Shown here in pieces: positions 1 to 7,950 of a stretch of 16,114 bases of DNA. Origin of the DNA: Rhodospirillales bacterium. GTDB lineage: Bacteria; Pseudomonadota; Alphaproteobacteria; Rhodospirillales_A; JACZKS01. The stretch lies in NCBI GenBank assembly GCA_018648445.1, contig JABGRG010000090.1:1-16114 (forward strand). The letters are read 5' to 3'. The position numbers and the translations under genes were made by a program. The first letter of the stretch is position 1. Every line of letters begins with the position of its first letter. The notes beneath the pieces were generated by a model. The model saw only the letters and a program-made list of their open reading frames with translations, made no database searches and was not told the origin of the DNA.

Positions 1-82
1 CGACGAATCTCATGCCCGCCATAAAATCTCGCGCCAAGCCATGGACTGGATCTTGGCCGATCTCGAAAGGATCCGGCAATGA
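1..82 (+). CDS. C-terminal tail of an unidentified upstream protein (partial)
   Basis: Reading from base 2, the frame is open for 26 codons and ends in a TGA at 80-82. The visible residues are hydrophilic and helix-like (…SRQAMDWILADLERIRQ). The stop overlaps the ATG of the next gene at 79 in an ATGA arrangement, which is typical of translational coupling and is the main reason to accept this as the end of a real gene. Too little is visible to name the family. The coupling suggests that it belongs to the same transcript as the two membrane proteins that follow. Confidence 0.55.
   Translation, partial: DESHARHKISRQAMDWILADLERIRQ
66..71 (+). promoter_or_regulatory. Ribosome binding site for the 69-aa membrane protein
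   Basis: AAAGGA lies 7 bases before the ATG at 79. It decides between that ATG and the in-frame ATG at 85, favouring 79. It sits inside the end of the upstream reading frame, which fits coupled translation. Confidence 0.5.
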
Positions 83-288
83 TCATGCTTCGCAATCTGT
101 GGCTTGTTGTTTTGATCGCCTTCCCCGCGCTTGCCACGTGGCGATGGAGGGAAGACGGGATGTGGATCAATGGCGAAATGCCAACTCATGGATTAGCCCA
201 GGTTATCAGCGGATGCGGTCTGGCCGTGGCTCTGTATTCCCTGGTGCGGATCATTGATCGACGCAGGCGCAACGGAACGGACAAGTAA
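79..288 (+). CDS. Small two-helix inner-membrane protein, unknown function
   Basis: This is a 69-residue protein with two hydrophobic stretches, about residues 4-20 and 40-57, separated by a short polar segment containing WRWREDGMW. It ends in a strongly basic tail (RRRR at about 61-64), which suggests that the C-terminus stays in the cytoplasm. I do not recognise a family. It is too short for GtrA, which normally has four helices. It starts inside the stop of the preceding gene and ends 13 bases before a GT-C-like gene, so the three are probably co-transcribed. Its position suggests an accessory subunit of the following membrane protein, but this is inference from context only. Confidence 0.7.
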   Translation: MIMLRNLWLVVLIAFPALATWRWREDGMWINGEMPTHGLAQVISGCGLAVALYSLVRIIDRRRRNGTDK

Positions 289-301
289 AGGAACGAACTG
301 A

Positions 302-2047
302 ATGCGCGGTAGAAGCTCCTCAATCACCCGAAAGATCTTGTTCTTTTCGTTTTTGATTTCCGTGTCAGTTGCCGTTTTCGTATTTCGTTTTAGTGTATTC
401 GGTGATATTGAACCGCGTAGCGACCAGGCATTTTTCTCGTGGTGGGTGCAGGGACTGTATCAGGCGGATCACCTTTTCCCCGATGTCGGGGCCGGGGAAT
501 CGTGGCTCACCGCCTTGCAACGTGACGATGGCGGTTTTTTGCATCGTCTTCTGCGCCCCATTTATGGCCGAGCGCTTTCCGTTTTCACTTTGGTGAATTT
601 GGGAATATTTTACGCCATGACCTGGGTGCTGGGGCCAACCTACGGTGCACAGGTCGCCACAAGCCTGCTTGGCAGCGCCTTGATCGTTTTGATGCTGGGG
701 TTATTTCCGGTTTGCGCGAGCGGACGGCGGCCAAACGGAAACGGCCTATCCCACAAGTTCGGCATTGGCGCCGTCGCCGTGTTATTGGGGGCAACGTCGG
801 TCCACCTGCATTTCTATTCACCGTGGATCATTCATAATTATGCCGTCTCTATTTTATTGATAGCCGCAGCCTTGGGCACCCGCGTTTTGGCGGCGCCGAC
901 AGATCAGTTGCGGTCGATGTGGGTCGTAGTGTTGGTCGTCTACGGACTGGCCTTTTTTGCGAACTGGACAAACTTGTTTTTACTACCGGCCGCGACATTC
1001 GTTTCAATATTGGTCGTACCCGGTCTCTCCTTCAAAAAACGAATGTCGTTCGTTATCGGATTTGCAACTTTTTCCGCGATTTTGGCGATACCTTTTTTGA
1101 TAGCTGCGGACGTTGAGGGATCCCGCAATTTGGTGTCCAGTTCCACTACGGTACGTGCCTTCGTCTATTCCGTCTTTTTCCCCGCCGCAGGAGATCTCTC
1201 GCCAAGTGTAATCCAAAGGGCTGTCGGCTGGCTGGAAAGGGGTAGTCAGTTATTTTCGGCGGCGGGGCTGGTACTTGGCATTTTGGGGTTGGCGGCATGG
1301 GCCCGATGGGAACGTGTTACATTGCCACTATTTATCGTCATCACGCATTTTCTCGTTTGGTGCGCTGTGGCAGATTTCAGAACGGCCTATTTCCGGACGT
1401 TTGTTTACGTCGCACCGTTTTTGTTCCTTGGCATTGCTTATTTGTCGGTGATTTCCGGGCAAACGATTTGGGCTGCGCTGAAACGAGGGGCGCTTGGAGG
1501 TAAAGCCCTTGCTAGCGTAGCGGTTCTTGGTTTGCTAACCGCCCACATCTACATTCAGGTTCCGCCCTTCTTCTCACCCCAGGAAGGCCGTGACAGGGTT
1601 CCCGAAGCCTGGGAAATGTACTTTTCCGGACAGGGGTCGTTGAAACCCGCAATGGCGGAAATCGACGATATCCTTCCCGCGCGTGCTGTTATTGTGACCT
1701 GGGGCTACGGCATTCAGTTTCTTTTGAGAAATTATGAGATTGAAGGTCCGGGCCGCACGGTCGCGCCAACGTTACTTACGATGATCCCGCGATTTGAAGA
1801 TGGCACGTTGCCCGATCATATCAAACGCCGGCATTTATCGGTTCCAATCGGTGTCCCTATTTTCACCTTGATTGATCACAGTTTGGATCACGTTGATCGC
1901 GAAAGCGTTCGCCAGGGTATCGAAAGTGTATTCGGTCCCAATGGGTTTGGCGTCATAAAAAAAGCCGCCCTCGAACCCGTTGGGAAATGGCGGCTGGATT
2001 CCTTCTGGCCCCGCGATGTTGCGTTGTATCGAGTAGAAACAAACTAA
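302..2047 (+). CDS. Polytopic membrane protein, probable GT-C-fold glycosyltransferase
   Basis: This 581-aa protein begins with a basic N-terminus and a first membrane helix at about residues 12-32. The next loop carries an acidic motif (EPRSDQAFFSWW, Asp41). An acidic residue in the first extracytoplasmic loop after helix 1 is the usual catalytic position of GT-C enzymes, which use polyprenyl-phosphate-sugars. Further hydrophobic segments run to about residue 420, and a C-terminal soluble domain of about 160 residues follows, as in many GT-C proteins. AAGGA at 288-292, 9 bases before the ATG, supports the start. The gene ends tail to tail with the next gene, the two stop codons sharing the bases CTAA. 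The specific sugar and acceptor are not readable. An O-antigen ligase or a non-enzymatic membrane protein is possible, but the early acidic loop favours GT-C. Confidence 0.72.
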   Translation: MRGRSSSITRKILFFSFLISVSVAVFVFRFSVFGDIEPRSDQAFFSWWVQGLYQADHLFPDVGAGESWLTALQRDDGGFLHRLLRPIYGRALSVFTLVNLGIFYAMTWVLGPTYGAQVATSLLGSALIVLMLGLFPVCASGRRPNGNGLSHKFGIGAVAVLLGATSVHLHFYSPWIIHNYAVSILLIAAALGTRVLAAPTDQLRSMWVVVLVVYGLAFFANWTNLFLLPAATFVSILVVPGLSFKKRMSFVIGFATFSAILAIPFLIAADVEGSRNLVSSSTTVRAFVYSVFFPAAGDLSPSVIQRAVGWLERGSQLFSAAGLVLGILGLAAWARWERVTLPLFIVITHFLVWCAVADFRTAYFRTFVYVAPFLFLGIAYLSVISGQTIWAALKRGALGGKALASVAVLGLLTAHIYIQVPPFFSPQEGRDRVPEAWEMYFSGQGSLKPAMAEIDDILPARAVIVTWGYGIQFLLRNYEIEGPGRTVAPTLLTMIPRFEDGTLPDHIKRRHLSVPIGVPIFTLIDHSLDHVDRESVRQGIESVFGPNGFGVIKKAALEPVGKWRLDSFWPRDVALYRVETN

Positions 2048-2988
2048 TCGCCGTTATTTCGCAAGGCTTCCAGATACCCTGTCAAAAACGGCAACCCGGC
2101 AAGGGCCGGCACGATATAACGTAGTGTGCAAAACAACCCGAGTGCTGCTGCTGTTCCGCTGTCCATGAATGGCTGAAAAAGCACGATTAGAGCCGCGTCC
2201 CTCGTGCCAATCCCGGCGAATGTCAGCGGCAACAACCCGGCCAGTAACGCCAGCGGGGCTAGAGCCAGATTGTCGATGAACGGAACATCGCCGCCGACGG
2301 CCAGCGCGAACAGCCAGATTTGCGCTAAATTCAGAAACCATAAAACGATCGACGTGAAAATGATTCCAAGGGAAAATTTAGCATGACGCCAGAAAAAACC
2401 GTGCATCTCGTGCCACGCGTTTCGCAAATTCCCGATCTTAGCCCCGAGCTTTTGCGGGACAATCCTGAAGGCCACGACAAAGAAAAAGTCGGCGAAGCGA
2501 AGTGAACCCAACATGACGATGCAAAACAACAGACCCAATGCCACGGCGGCAAATAAAACCTGAAAAAACGGACCGCTCGGCGAAACGACCATAAGGCCGA
2601 AAACACACCAAACCAGAAGCGCGAGAACGTCGCTCGTTTTTTCCAAAACCACCACCGCCAAGGCTTTGGATCCGCTTAGGCCACCGCTTTTCTTCATGAA
2701 GGCGCTTTTCGCCACATCCCCCATTTTCGACGGCAACACCATGTTCATGGCGCTGGCCGACAAAATCAGCCGCAACGCCTCGGCCAAAGACGGTCGGTGG
2801 TCGGTCGGTATCAGCACTTTCAACCGCCAGGCCATGATCGACAGGATCGGCACGAACACGGCAAGGGCCGATATCGTCAACGGCACGTCAACTCCACGCA
2901 ACGCGCGCAAGAGGCTGCCGATATCAATGACTAGGTAAATCGCACCGAGTATGGCGATGCTGACGGCCAGGGAGATTATCTGCTTCAC
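2044..2988 (-). CDS. AglD2/UPF0104-type membrane protein (LPG synthase TM domain, flippase-like)
   Basis: This 314-aa, almost wholly hydrophobic protein has the hallmarks of the lysylphosphatidylglycerol-synthase transmembrane family: a tryptophan-arginine pair near residue 54 (MAWRLKVLI), LPSKMGDVAKSAFMKK at about 85-100, an acidic EKTSD motif at about 116-120, and a C-terminal LLPLTFAGIGTRDAAL segment at about 252-267. It lacks the soluble aminoacyl-transferase domain of MprF. Stand-alone members are found beside glycosyltransferases and are suspected of moving or binding lipid-linked intermediates. The start is GTG (MKQIIS), 29 bases after the radical SAM gene, so it is the last gene of the - strand operon. 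It overlaps the stop of the convergent GT-C gene by four bases. Family assignment is firm; function is inferred. Confidence 0.82.
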   Translation of the reverse strand: MKQIISLAVSIAILGAIYLVIDIGSLLRALRGVDVPLTISALAVFVPILSIMAWRLKVLIPTDHRPSLAEALRLILSASAMNMVLPSKMGDVAKSAFMKKSGGLSGSKALAVVVLEKTSDVLALLVWCVFGLMVVSPSGPFFQVLFAAVALGLLFCIVMLGSLRFADFFFVVAFRIVPQKLGAKIGNLRNAWHEMHGFFWRHAKFSLGIIFTSIVLWFLNLAQIWLFALAVGGDVPFIDNLALAPLALLAGLLPLTFAGIGTRDAALIVLFQPFMDSGTAAALGLFCTLRYIVPALAGLPFLTGYLEALRNNGD

Positions 2989-3017
2989 AAAATATCCCGT
3001 TTAATGCTCGGTCGTTA

Positions 3018-4439
3018 TTAACTTTTGATGTTGAGGAACAATTTCAAGCCGGAAAAAAGATTTTCCACTTCGTACCATCGGCGCAGCGAATACAGGCGGC
3101 GCAGAATATAGGCGGGTCGTAAATAATAACCGCGAATGGCTTTACGGTGGAAATCGCGGATCGTTTCGGCGCTCAGGTGGGGATAGGAAATCACACCGTC
3201 AAGGTTGGAAAGCGGCGAATAATTGATCCAGGTTGCATCTTCCCTTAGGTAACCGGCGGCCTTTGCTTCGGTGTAAAACGGAGTTCCTGGCAACGGGCTG
3301 GCAATAAAAAATGCGGCTATTTCCGTGTTAAGCTTCTTGGCGAAATTGATGGTATCGCGCATGGTCTTTTCGGTCTCGCCAAGGTAGCCGAACATATAGC
3401 TGGCGTGTGTCTTGATGCCCGCCTTCTTGGTCAGTTTAACAACCCGCTCGGCCTCGTCCATATCGAGTGCTTTATCGATTCTTTTGAGCACTTCCTGATT
3501 GCCCGCTTCAATGCCGAAGCTGATTTCCCGGCACCCCGCTTCGCGCATGGCGTCAAGAGTTTCCGTATCAAGATGGTGAGCGCGGGCCGAACAAACCCAA
3601 TTCATGTCAAGCTTGTGATCAATAAAGGCCTGACAAATTTCCAGAACTCGTTTCTTCTTTACCGTAAATAGTTCGTCGGTGAAGTTGAAGGATCGGATCC
3701 CGTACTCATTGATGCAATGTTCAACCTCAGCCACGATATTGGCAGCCGAACGACCTCGCGCCCTGCGCGTCCAAACCGTTTGGGCGCTGCAAAATCCGCA
3801 GTTGTACGGACACCCGCGACCCGCGACCAGTAAGGTATGCGGCCCGCCGCGTACACGCTTGGTCGGCGCCGGATAATAAAGCGAGTTATCGACCAGATCG
3901 CGAGCCGGCAACGGCAACACGTCCAGATCGGGAATTAGCTGGGCAGGCGCACCGGGGCGCACCTTGCCATCGCCATCGCGGTAGTAGATGCCGGGAATTT
4001 TGCTCCAGTCTTCATCATCGTCTTTAAGCTGGGCAAGCAGTTGGGCGAAGGTGATTTCCCCTTCGCCGATGGAAATAAAATCAGCACCACTTTCGACCAA
4101 CGCAGATTCCGGCAGGGCCGAAGGATGTGATCCGCCGATAAGTAGCTTGGTTTTGGGAAAGGTGGTGCGCAATAACGCGCTAAGTTTGATTACCGAATCA
4201 AAGGCACAGGTGTTGGCCGTGATGCCGATCAGATCAGGCTGCGCTTGGGCGACTTCGGCAACCGTTTCTTCGTGGCTCAGTCCGTCAACCTCGGCGTCGA
4301 TGATACTAAAATCCACATCCGGGTGCTTCTCGCGCCCGTAGGCCGCCAGATAACACAGATTTATCGGCGCCATCCGCCCGCCGTGGCCGGAAAGTCCCCC
4401 ATACCGGTTGAAGGAAGGGTTGATGAGAACGACACGCAT
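3018..4439 (-). CDS. Radical SAM protein with N-terminal B12-binding-type domain
   Basis: This is a 473-aa enzyme. Residues 1 to about 140 look like a cobalamin-binding Rossmann-type domain (VVLINPSF start, GGSHPSALPE at 102-111, GEGEIT at 125-130). The radical SAM core follows, with a CPYNCGFC cluster motif (Cys210, Cys214, Cys217) that holds the [4Fe-4S] cluster. FGIEAGNQEVLKRI at about 308-321 and the GETEKTM region are also typical of the BchE/hopanoid-type B12 radical SAM group. The canonical DxHxxG cobalamin motif is not visible. Such enzymes methylate or rearrange unreactive carbons on lipids, pigments, peptides or sugars. The C-terminal 70 residues are basic and aromatic and may dock at the membrane. 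It lies between the toroid gene (18-base gap) and the AglD2-like gene. The substrate is unknown; a lipid or glycolipid is inferred from the neighbours. Confidence 0.88.
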   Translation of the reverse strand: MRVVLINPSFNRYGGLSGHGGRMAPINLCYLAAYGREKHPDVDFSIIDAEVDGLSHEETVAEVAQAQPDLIGITANTCAFDSVIKLSALLRTTFPKTKLLIGGSHPSALPESALVESGADFISIGEGEITFAQLLAQLKDDDEDWSKIPGIYYRDGDGKVRPGAPAQLIPDLDVLPLPARDLVDNSLYYPAPTKRVRGGPHTLLVAGRGCPYNCGFCSAQTVWTRRARGRSAANIVAEVEHCINEYGIRSFNFTDELFTVKKKRVLEICQAFIDHKLDMNWVCSARAHHLDTETLDAMREAGCREISFGIEAGNQEVLKRIDKALDMDEAERVVKLTKKAGIKTHASYMFGYLGETEKTMRDTINFAKKLNTEIAAFFIASPLPGTPFYTEAKAAGYLREDATWINYSPLSNLDGVISYPHLSAETIRDFHRKAIRGYYLRPAYILRRLYSLRRWYEVENLFSGLKLFLNIKS

Positions 4440-4457
4440 ACTGTTAGGTTCTTTCCA

Positions 4458-6062
4458 TTAGAAGAGACGCGACAAATATAGCTTCTGGTCAGGTTTTAAT
4501 GCTTTCAATCGCTCAGTCAAGTCGGTCCACTCCAGCATCTGCCCGTGTTGGAAAGTTCGGCTCATGACCACGTATATGGATGTCTGGTCGCATCCGATGG
4601 CCATTGCCTTCACATCCTTCCAGTCTTGCGCTGATAACTCATCTTCAATGGTCAATTGATCGCTGTGCCACACGAACCGGCGCTTGAAGAGAAACGGCGC
4701 ACTACTCTTGTCGGTAATTAGCAACTTTTGCAGAATTCGTCGGATCAAATTTGGGAACATCCGCCCGCCCGTCAGCATTAACAGGCGCAGCACCAAAAGA
4801 TTTAAGGTCGTCATGCGTTTTTGTTTGGCCCAGCCCAGCTTGCCCTCGACCATGACTTCGTTGTCTTCAAGTGCGATGTCATAAGGGCCGACGAGGTGGC
4901 CGACTGCATTGCGCCCACCGGTCGTTACGAGGGAAAACTGGGTATCGGACGCGATCAGCTTATTTCCTTGGAACAGCTTGAAAACACCACCTTTGTTCAG
5001 GGCCGCATAGAGCGTCTTGTCGCCGCGCCGTTCAACCAGCAGCCGGGCAATGGGAAACCAGGACCGGCCGGATTTTACCGATTCGGGCAGCGGGCGATCT
5101 TGGGCAAAATCGCGCCACGCCAGCAGATAGTTCCAGGCGTGATGACCAACGATGTGGTCATCGGCATAGCAAGGCTCTAGGCCCGCCGTGAGGCCGCGTA
5201 GAAAACGATCATTTACGCGCAATGCCGCCGGGTACCAGCGACCGACCAACTCGAACCCGGCGGGAAAGAAATTGTAAGTGTTACGGCTGGCGTATTCGCC
5301 GCCGAACGAGCCATCGGGATGCACAAAGTTCGCGGCGAAATCGACGGCCCTTTTCAGGGCCTCGGCCAACTTGTCCGCATACGGCGCATCGGGCCAGAAA
5401 TCATGCAACCTGGCCAGCACCGAGATCGTCAAGGTCAGATAGCCGGGGTCGCAGCCCTCGTATTCCCAGAACCAGCCCTCTTCGGTTTGCCACGAAAGCA
5501 CCTGTTCGACGCGCTCGACAGCCCTTTCGGCCCAGCGAGTTGAACCCAGGAGATCCCCTGTCAGTTCCAGGCAAAGGGCAATCAGGGCCTGATGGTTGGA
5601 AAGACGACCGCTTTCATGATGGTCGGCCAGCCAGTCGGCGCGTTTGGCAAAAAATTCCAGGCATTCGTTATCGTCGAAACCGAGAAGCCGATAGGCTTCC
5701 ATGCAGGCGAAAAGCGAAAAAGCCGCAGCACCGCCCGCACGCTCAAAGGGGAAGTAGTCGTCACACGATCCGTCCGTGTGGGCCGCCCGCGCGGCGTATC
5801 TGATTCCGGCCAACACCCATTCGCGAACTGCCGGTTTTTCGAAGAACGGATTGTCTGAGATGTCCGCGCCGTAGGCCAGGGCCAGCGGCAACACGAATTC
5901 CTGTGCCATGCCACTAGGGAAATCGATTATCCGGTAATGCCAGTAATTGCGATCAAAACAGCCGTAGGTGGGGCTGTGGCGGTTGCGGTCCTGCAAGGTC
6001 AGGATTTTGGGGATTTGCGCTAGGGCTTCGCAAGCCAGCAGATCTTTGGGTGAATGGGCCAT
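4458..6062 (-). CDS. (Alpha/alpha)-toroid-like protein, possible polysaccharide-active enzyme
   Basis: This 534-aa protein shows repeating amphipathic helices through about residue 340, with conserved-looking acidic and aromatic clusters: DGSCDDYFPFER at 97-108, EEGWFWEYEGCDPGYLTLT at 194-212, and HPDGSFGGEYASRN at about 248-261. This resembles the alpha/alpha barrel of heparinase II/III, alginate lyases and some glycan hydrolases. From about 340 to the end it becomes strand-rich, as in the beta-sandwich that follows the barrel in those lyases. There is no signal peptide, so it should be cytoplasmic, which is odd for a lyase. It starts 12 bases after the GT2 stop, which implies co-translation with a lipid-carrier glycosyltransferase. 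The fold assignment is by eye and the activity is unknown. Terpenoid-cyclase-type toroids are an alternative. Confidence 0.68.
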   Translation of the reverse strand: MAHSPKDLLACEALAQIPKILTLQDRNRHSPTYGCFDRNYWHYRIIDFPSGMAQEFVLPLALAYGADISDNPFFEKPAVREWVLAGIRYAARAAHTDGSCDDYFPFERAGGAAAFSLFACMEAYRLLGFDDNECLEFFAKRADWLADHHESGRLSNHQALIALCLELTGDLLGSTRWAERAVERVEQVLSWQTEEGWFWEYEGCDPGYLTLTISVLARLHDFWPDAPYADKLAEALKRAVDFAANFVHPDGSFGGEYASRNTYNFFPAGFELVGRWYPAALRVNDRFLRGLTAGLEPCYADDHIVGHHAWNYLLAWRDFAQDRPLPESVKSGRSWFPIARLLVERRGDKTLYAALNKGGVFKLFQGNKLIASDTQFSLVTTGGRNAVGHLVGPYDIALEDNEVMVEGKLGWAKQKRMTTLNLLVLRLLMLTGGRMFPNLIRRILQKLLITDKSSAPFLFKRRFVWHSDQLTIEDELSAQDWKDVKAMAIGCDQTSIYVVMSRTFQHGQMLEWTDLTERLKALKPDQKLYLSRLF

Positions 6063-6074
6063 TGTGAACGCCGC

Positions 6075-7094
6075 TCACAAATCCTTGGGCGGATCGAGGT
6101 CGGCACGGCGGATACGGTATTGAATTTTCTCGAGCAGCAACCGGTTGACCGATACGAGGTCGGCGATAAACCCGAAAATCCACAACTGGAAACCGCTTAG
6201 CAAAAGGATAGCGGCGAGGATTAGGCTTGGCAGGCGGGTACGCCCTGGCTCGGGAAAAAGCCAGAAATAGGCGAGCCAGCGAACGCCCAGCAAAAAGCCC
6301 AACGAAAAGGGAATGGTTCCGAGAATCAGAAAAAAGCGTAACGGACGATAAATCATGAACATGCGCATGATGATCAGCAATGATCGCCACACGTAGGATC
6401 GGATGCTTTTAACCAGACGCGAGGGCCGCAGGTCGGCATTTACCCGGATCGGCACCGAAAGAACACTCATGTTCTTTTGTCCGGCCTGAATGATGGTTTC
6501 CAGGGTATAGGTAAAGTTGTTGAAGACGTTTAGGGACAGGGCGGCTTCGCGGCTGAAGGCGCGGAAGCCGCTGGGAGCGTCATCCACACGGGTGCCGCTG
6601 GTGGTACGCACGACCCAGCTTCCCATTTTCTGTAAGGCCTTTTTTAGAGGCGAGAAATGCCCGATGTCGCCGATGGGTCTAGCTCCAACCACGATATCGG
6701 CGCGCCCTTCGACAATCGGTGTGACCAGCTTTTCGATGTCCCGCGCGTCATATTGATTGTCGGCGTCCGTATTGACTACGATATCGGCGCCAGCCCGCAA
6801 CGACGCATGAAGCCCGGCCATGAAGGCTTTGGCCAAGCCTTGGTTGCGCGGTAATTCAACGATGTGCTCGACGCCATGCGTACGCGCTATCTCAAGCGTT
6901 CCGTCGGTGCTGCCATCATTGACGACCAGTCGCTCAATCGTATCGACCCCGGGAAGCGTGCCGGGAAGATCGGCGAGTGCCGTCGGAAGGGTCGCCTCCT
7001 CGTTAAAGCACGGAATCTGGATAATCAGTTTGGTCACGGCAAAAGTACAGTCCGCTTCAAATATTCCAATATCTTCGCCCAACCGGTCGTTCAT
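6075..7094 (-). CDS. GT2 glycosyltransferase with two C-terminal membrane helices (GtrB/DPM1-like)
   Basis: Numbered from the ATG at 7094 this is 339 aa. It has the GT2 signature IIQIPCFNEE at about 24-33, VVNDGSTDGT at 57-66 (nucleotide binding), the metal-binding NTDADNQY at 108-115, and DAPSGFRAF at 172-180 near the acceptor site. Two membrane helices lie at about 251-278 and 289-315, the layout of GtrB-type enzymes that transfer a sugar from a nucleotide donor to polyprenyl phosphate. The start is uncertain. A TTG at 7118 is possible, and a GTG at 7037 would give MTKLIIQIPC, close to the usual N-terminus of the family. None has a good ribosome site. It is the first gene of the - strand operon and is divergent from a methyltransferase. 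Confidence 0.85.
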   Translation of the reverse strand: MNDRLGEDIGIFEADCTFAVTKLIIQIPCFNEEATLPTALADLPGTLPGVDTIERLVVNDGSTDGTLEIARTHGVEHIVELPRNQGLAKAFMAGLHASLRAGADIVVNTDADNQYDARDIEKLVTPIVEGRADIVVGARPIGDIGHFSPLKKALQKMGSWVVRTTSGTRVDDAPSGFRAFSREAALSLNVFNNFTYTLETIIQAGQKNMSVLSVPIRVNADLRPSRLVKSIRSYVWRSLLIIMRMFMIYRPLRFFLILGTIPFSLGFLLGVRWLAYFWLFPEPGRTRLPSLILAAILLLSGFQLWIFGFIADLVSVNRLLLEKIQYRIRRADLDPPKDL

Positions 7095-7177
7095 ATCACA
7101 ACCGCCGTTCAACTCCAACGGGCCGGACCTTCAATTCACTTGTAATGAGAATTTAGCATCACTATTTTGTGCCGACT
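7095..7177. promoter_or_regulatory. Divergent intergenic region between the GT2 operon and the methyltransferase pair
   Basis: This 83-base spacer must carry the promoters of both divergent transcripts unless one is read through. On + a weak sigma-70-like pair is visible: TTGTAA at 7140-7145 and TATTTT at 7163-7168 with a 17-base spacer. It would put the transcription start at or just before the ATG at 7178, giving an almost leaderless message. No convincing pair is seen on -. Confidence 0.25.
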
Positions 7178-7924
7178 ATGCCAGACGATTATTCTGAAAC
7201 TCTGATGCGCCACCGTGAACAGTGGGAGAAAAAACCCGCTGTACGGGCTATCTATCATTACTGGTACGAGAAGGTTGAGGCCGCACTTTTCGCAAGTGGA
7301 CCGACCATCGAGATTGGCTGTGGCTGCGGCAACTTTAAGGAATTCATGGCAAGTTCCATCGCAACCGATTATGTCGATACGGAATGGGCGGAACGTGCCG
7401 TTGATGCTTGTCAGATGCCCTTCTCTGATGGAAGCGTCGGAAATATCGTTGGCATCGATGTCCTTCATCACATTGTTAATCCCGTGCGTTTTCTAAATGA
7501 GGCCGAGCGGATATTGACCACCGGCGGACGGGTGGTTCTGATTGAGCCGTACGTTTACAGCCTGTGGGGACGATTGGTTTATCAGGTCCTCCATCATGAG
7601 CCGGTATCAATGGAGGCCGATTTTTTCAACATGCCTTACGATCCGGATCAGCCTTACCCGCCCGACTACGCCAACGGCGCCACCGGCTATCTTTTGTTTT
7701 GGAAAAATTTAGCAAAGCTTGGAACCATGGTTCCTGGGCTCACGGTTGTGCGGAAGGAATTGTTTTCCTTTCTCGCCTACCCAATGAGCGGCGGATTTCA
7801 ACCGTTTTCCGTACTTCCTGCCAGCATGGCCGAGCCATTAAGCCGATTAGAAGATAAACTGCTGCGACCTTTGCACGCGTCGATTACCGGATTGCGCATG
7901 TTAGTCGTTCTGGAAAAACACTGA
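7178..7924 (+). CDS. Class I SAM-dependent methyltransferase
   Basis: This is a 248-aa protein starting at the ATG at 7178 (an in-frame GTG at 7169 overlaps the putative -10 element and is less likely). The SAM-binding motif I is TIEIGCGCGNFKEF at about 43-56. PFSDGSVGNIVGIDVLHHI at about 81-99 matches the post-motif region of the Methyltransf_11 group, and ILTTGGRVVLIEP follows. The C-terminal half (VLHHEPVSMEADFFN onward) is aromatic-rich and probably forms the substrate lid. No membrane segment or signal peptide is seen. It is followed after 26 bases by a second methyltransferase, so both are probably one transcript. In this context the substrate is likely a sugar or lipid-linked sugar, but nothing in the sequence names it. 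Confidence 0.83.
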   Translation: MPDDYSETLMRHREQWEKKPAVRAIYHYWYEKVEAALFASGPTIEIGCGCGNFKEFMASSIATDYVDTEWAERAVDACQMPFSDGSVGNIVGIDVLHHIVNPVRFLNEAERILTTGGRVVLIEPYVYSLWGRLVYQVLHHEPVSMEADFFNMPYDPDQPYPPDYANGATGYLLFWKNLAKLGTMVPGLTVVRKELFSFLAYPMSGGFQPFSVLPASMAEPLSRLEDKLLRPLHASITGLRMLVVLEKH

Positions 7925-7950
7925 AATATCATGAATCGAGACAATAAAAC

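Noticed and set aside
12..257. 81-codon frame on + at the left edge
   Set aside because: It overlaps the better-supported 69-aa membrane protein, which has a ribosome site and a coupled start.
2791..2810. CGGT-like tandem repeat
   Set aside because: It lies inside the AglD2-like gene and encodes ordinary residues; it is too short and irregular to be a functional repeat.
5222..5803. 193-codon open frame on + inside the toroid gene
   Set aside because: It is arginine- and proline-rich and low in complexity, as expected from the antisense of a GC-rich gene; the - strand frame carries clear motifs and an operon context.
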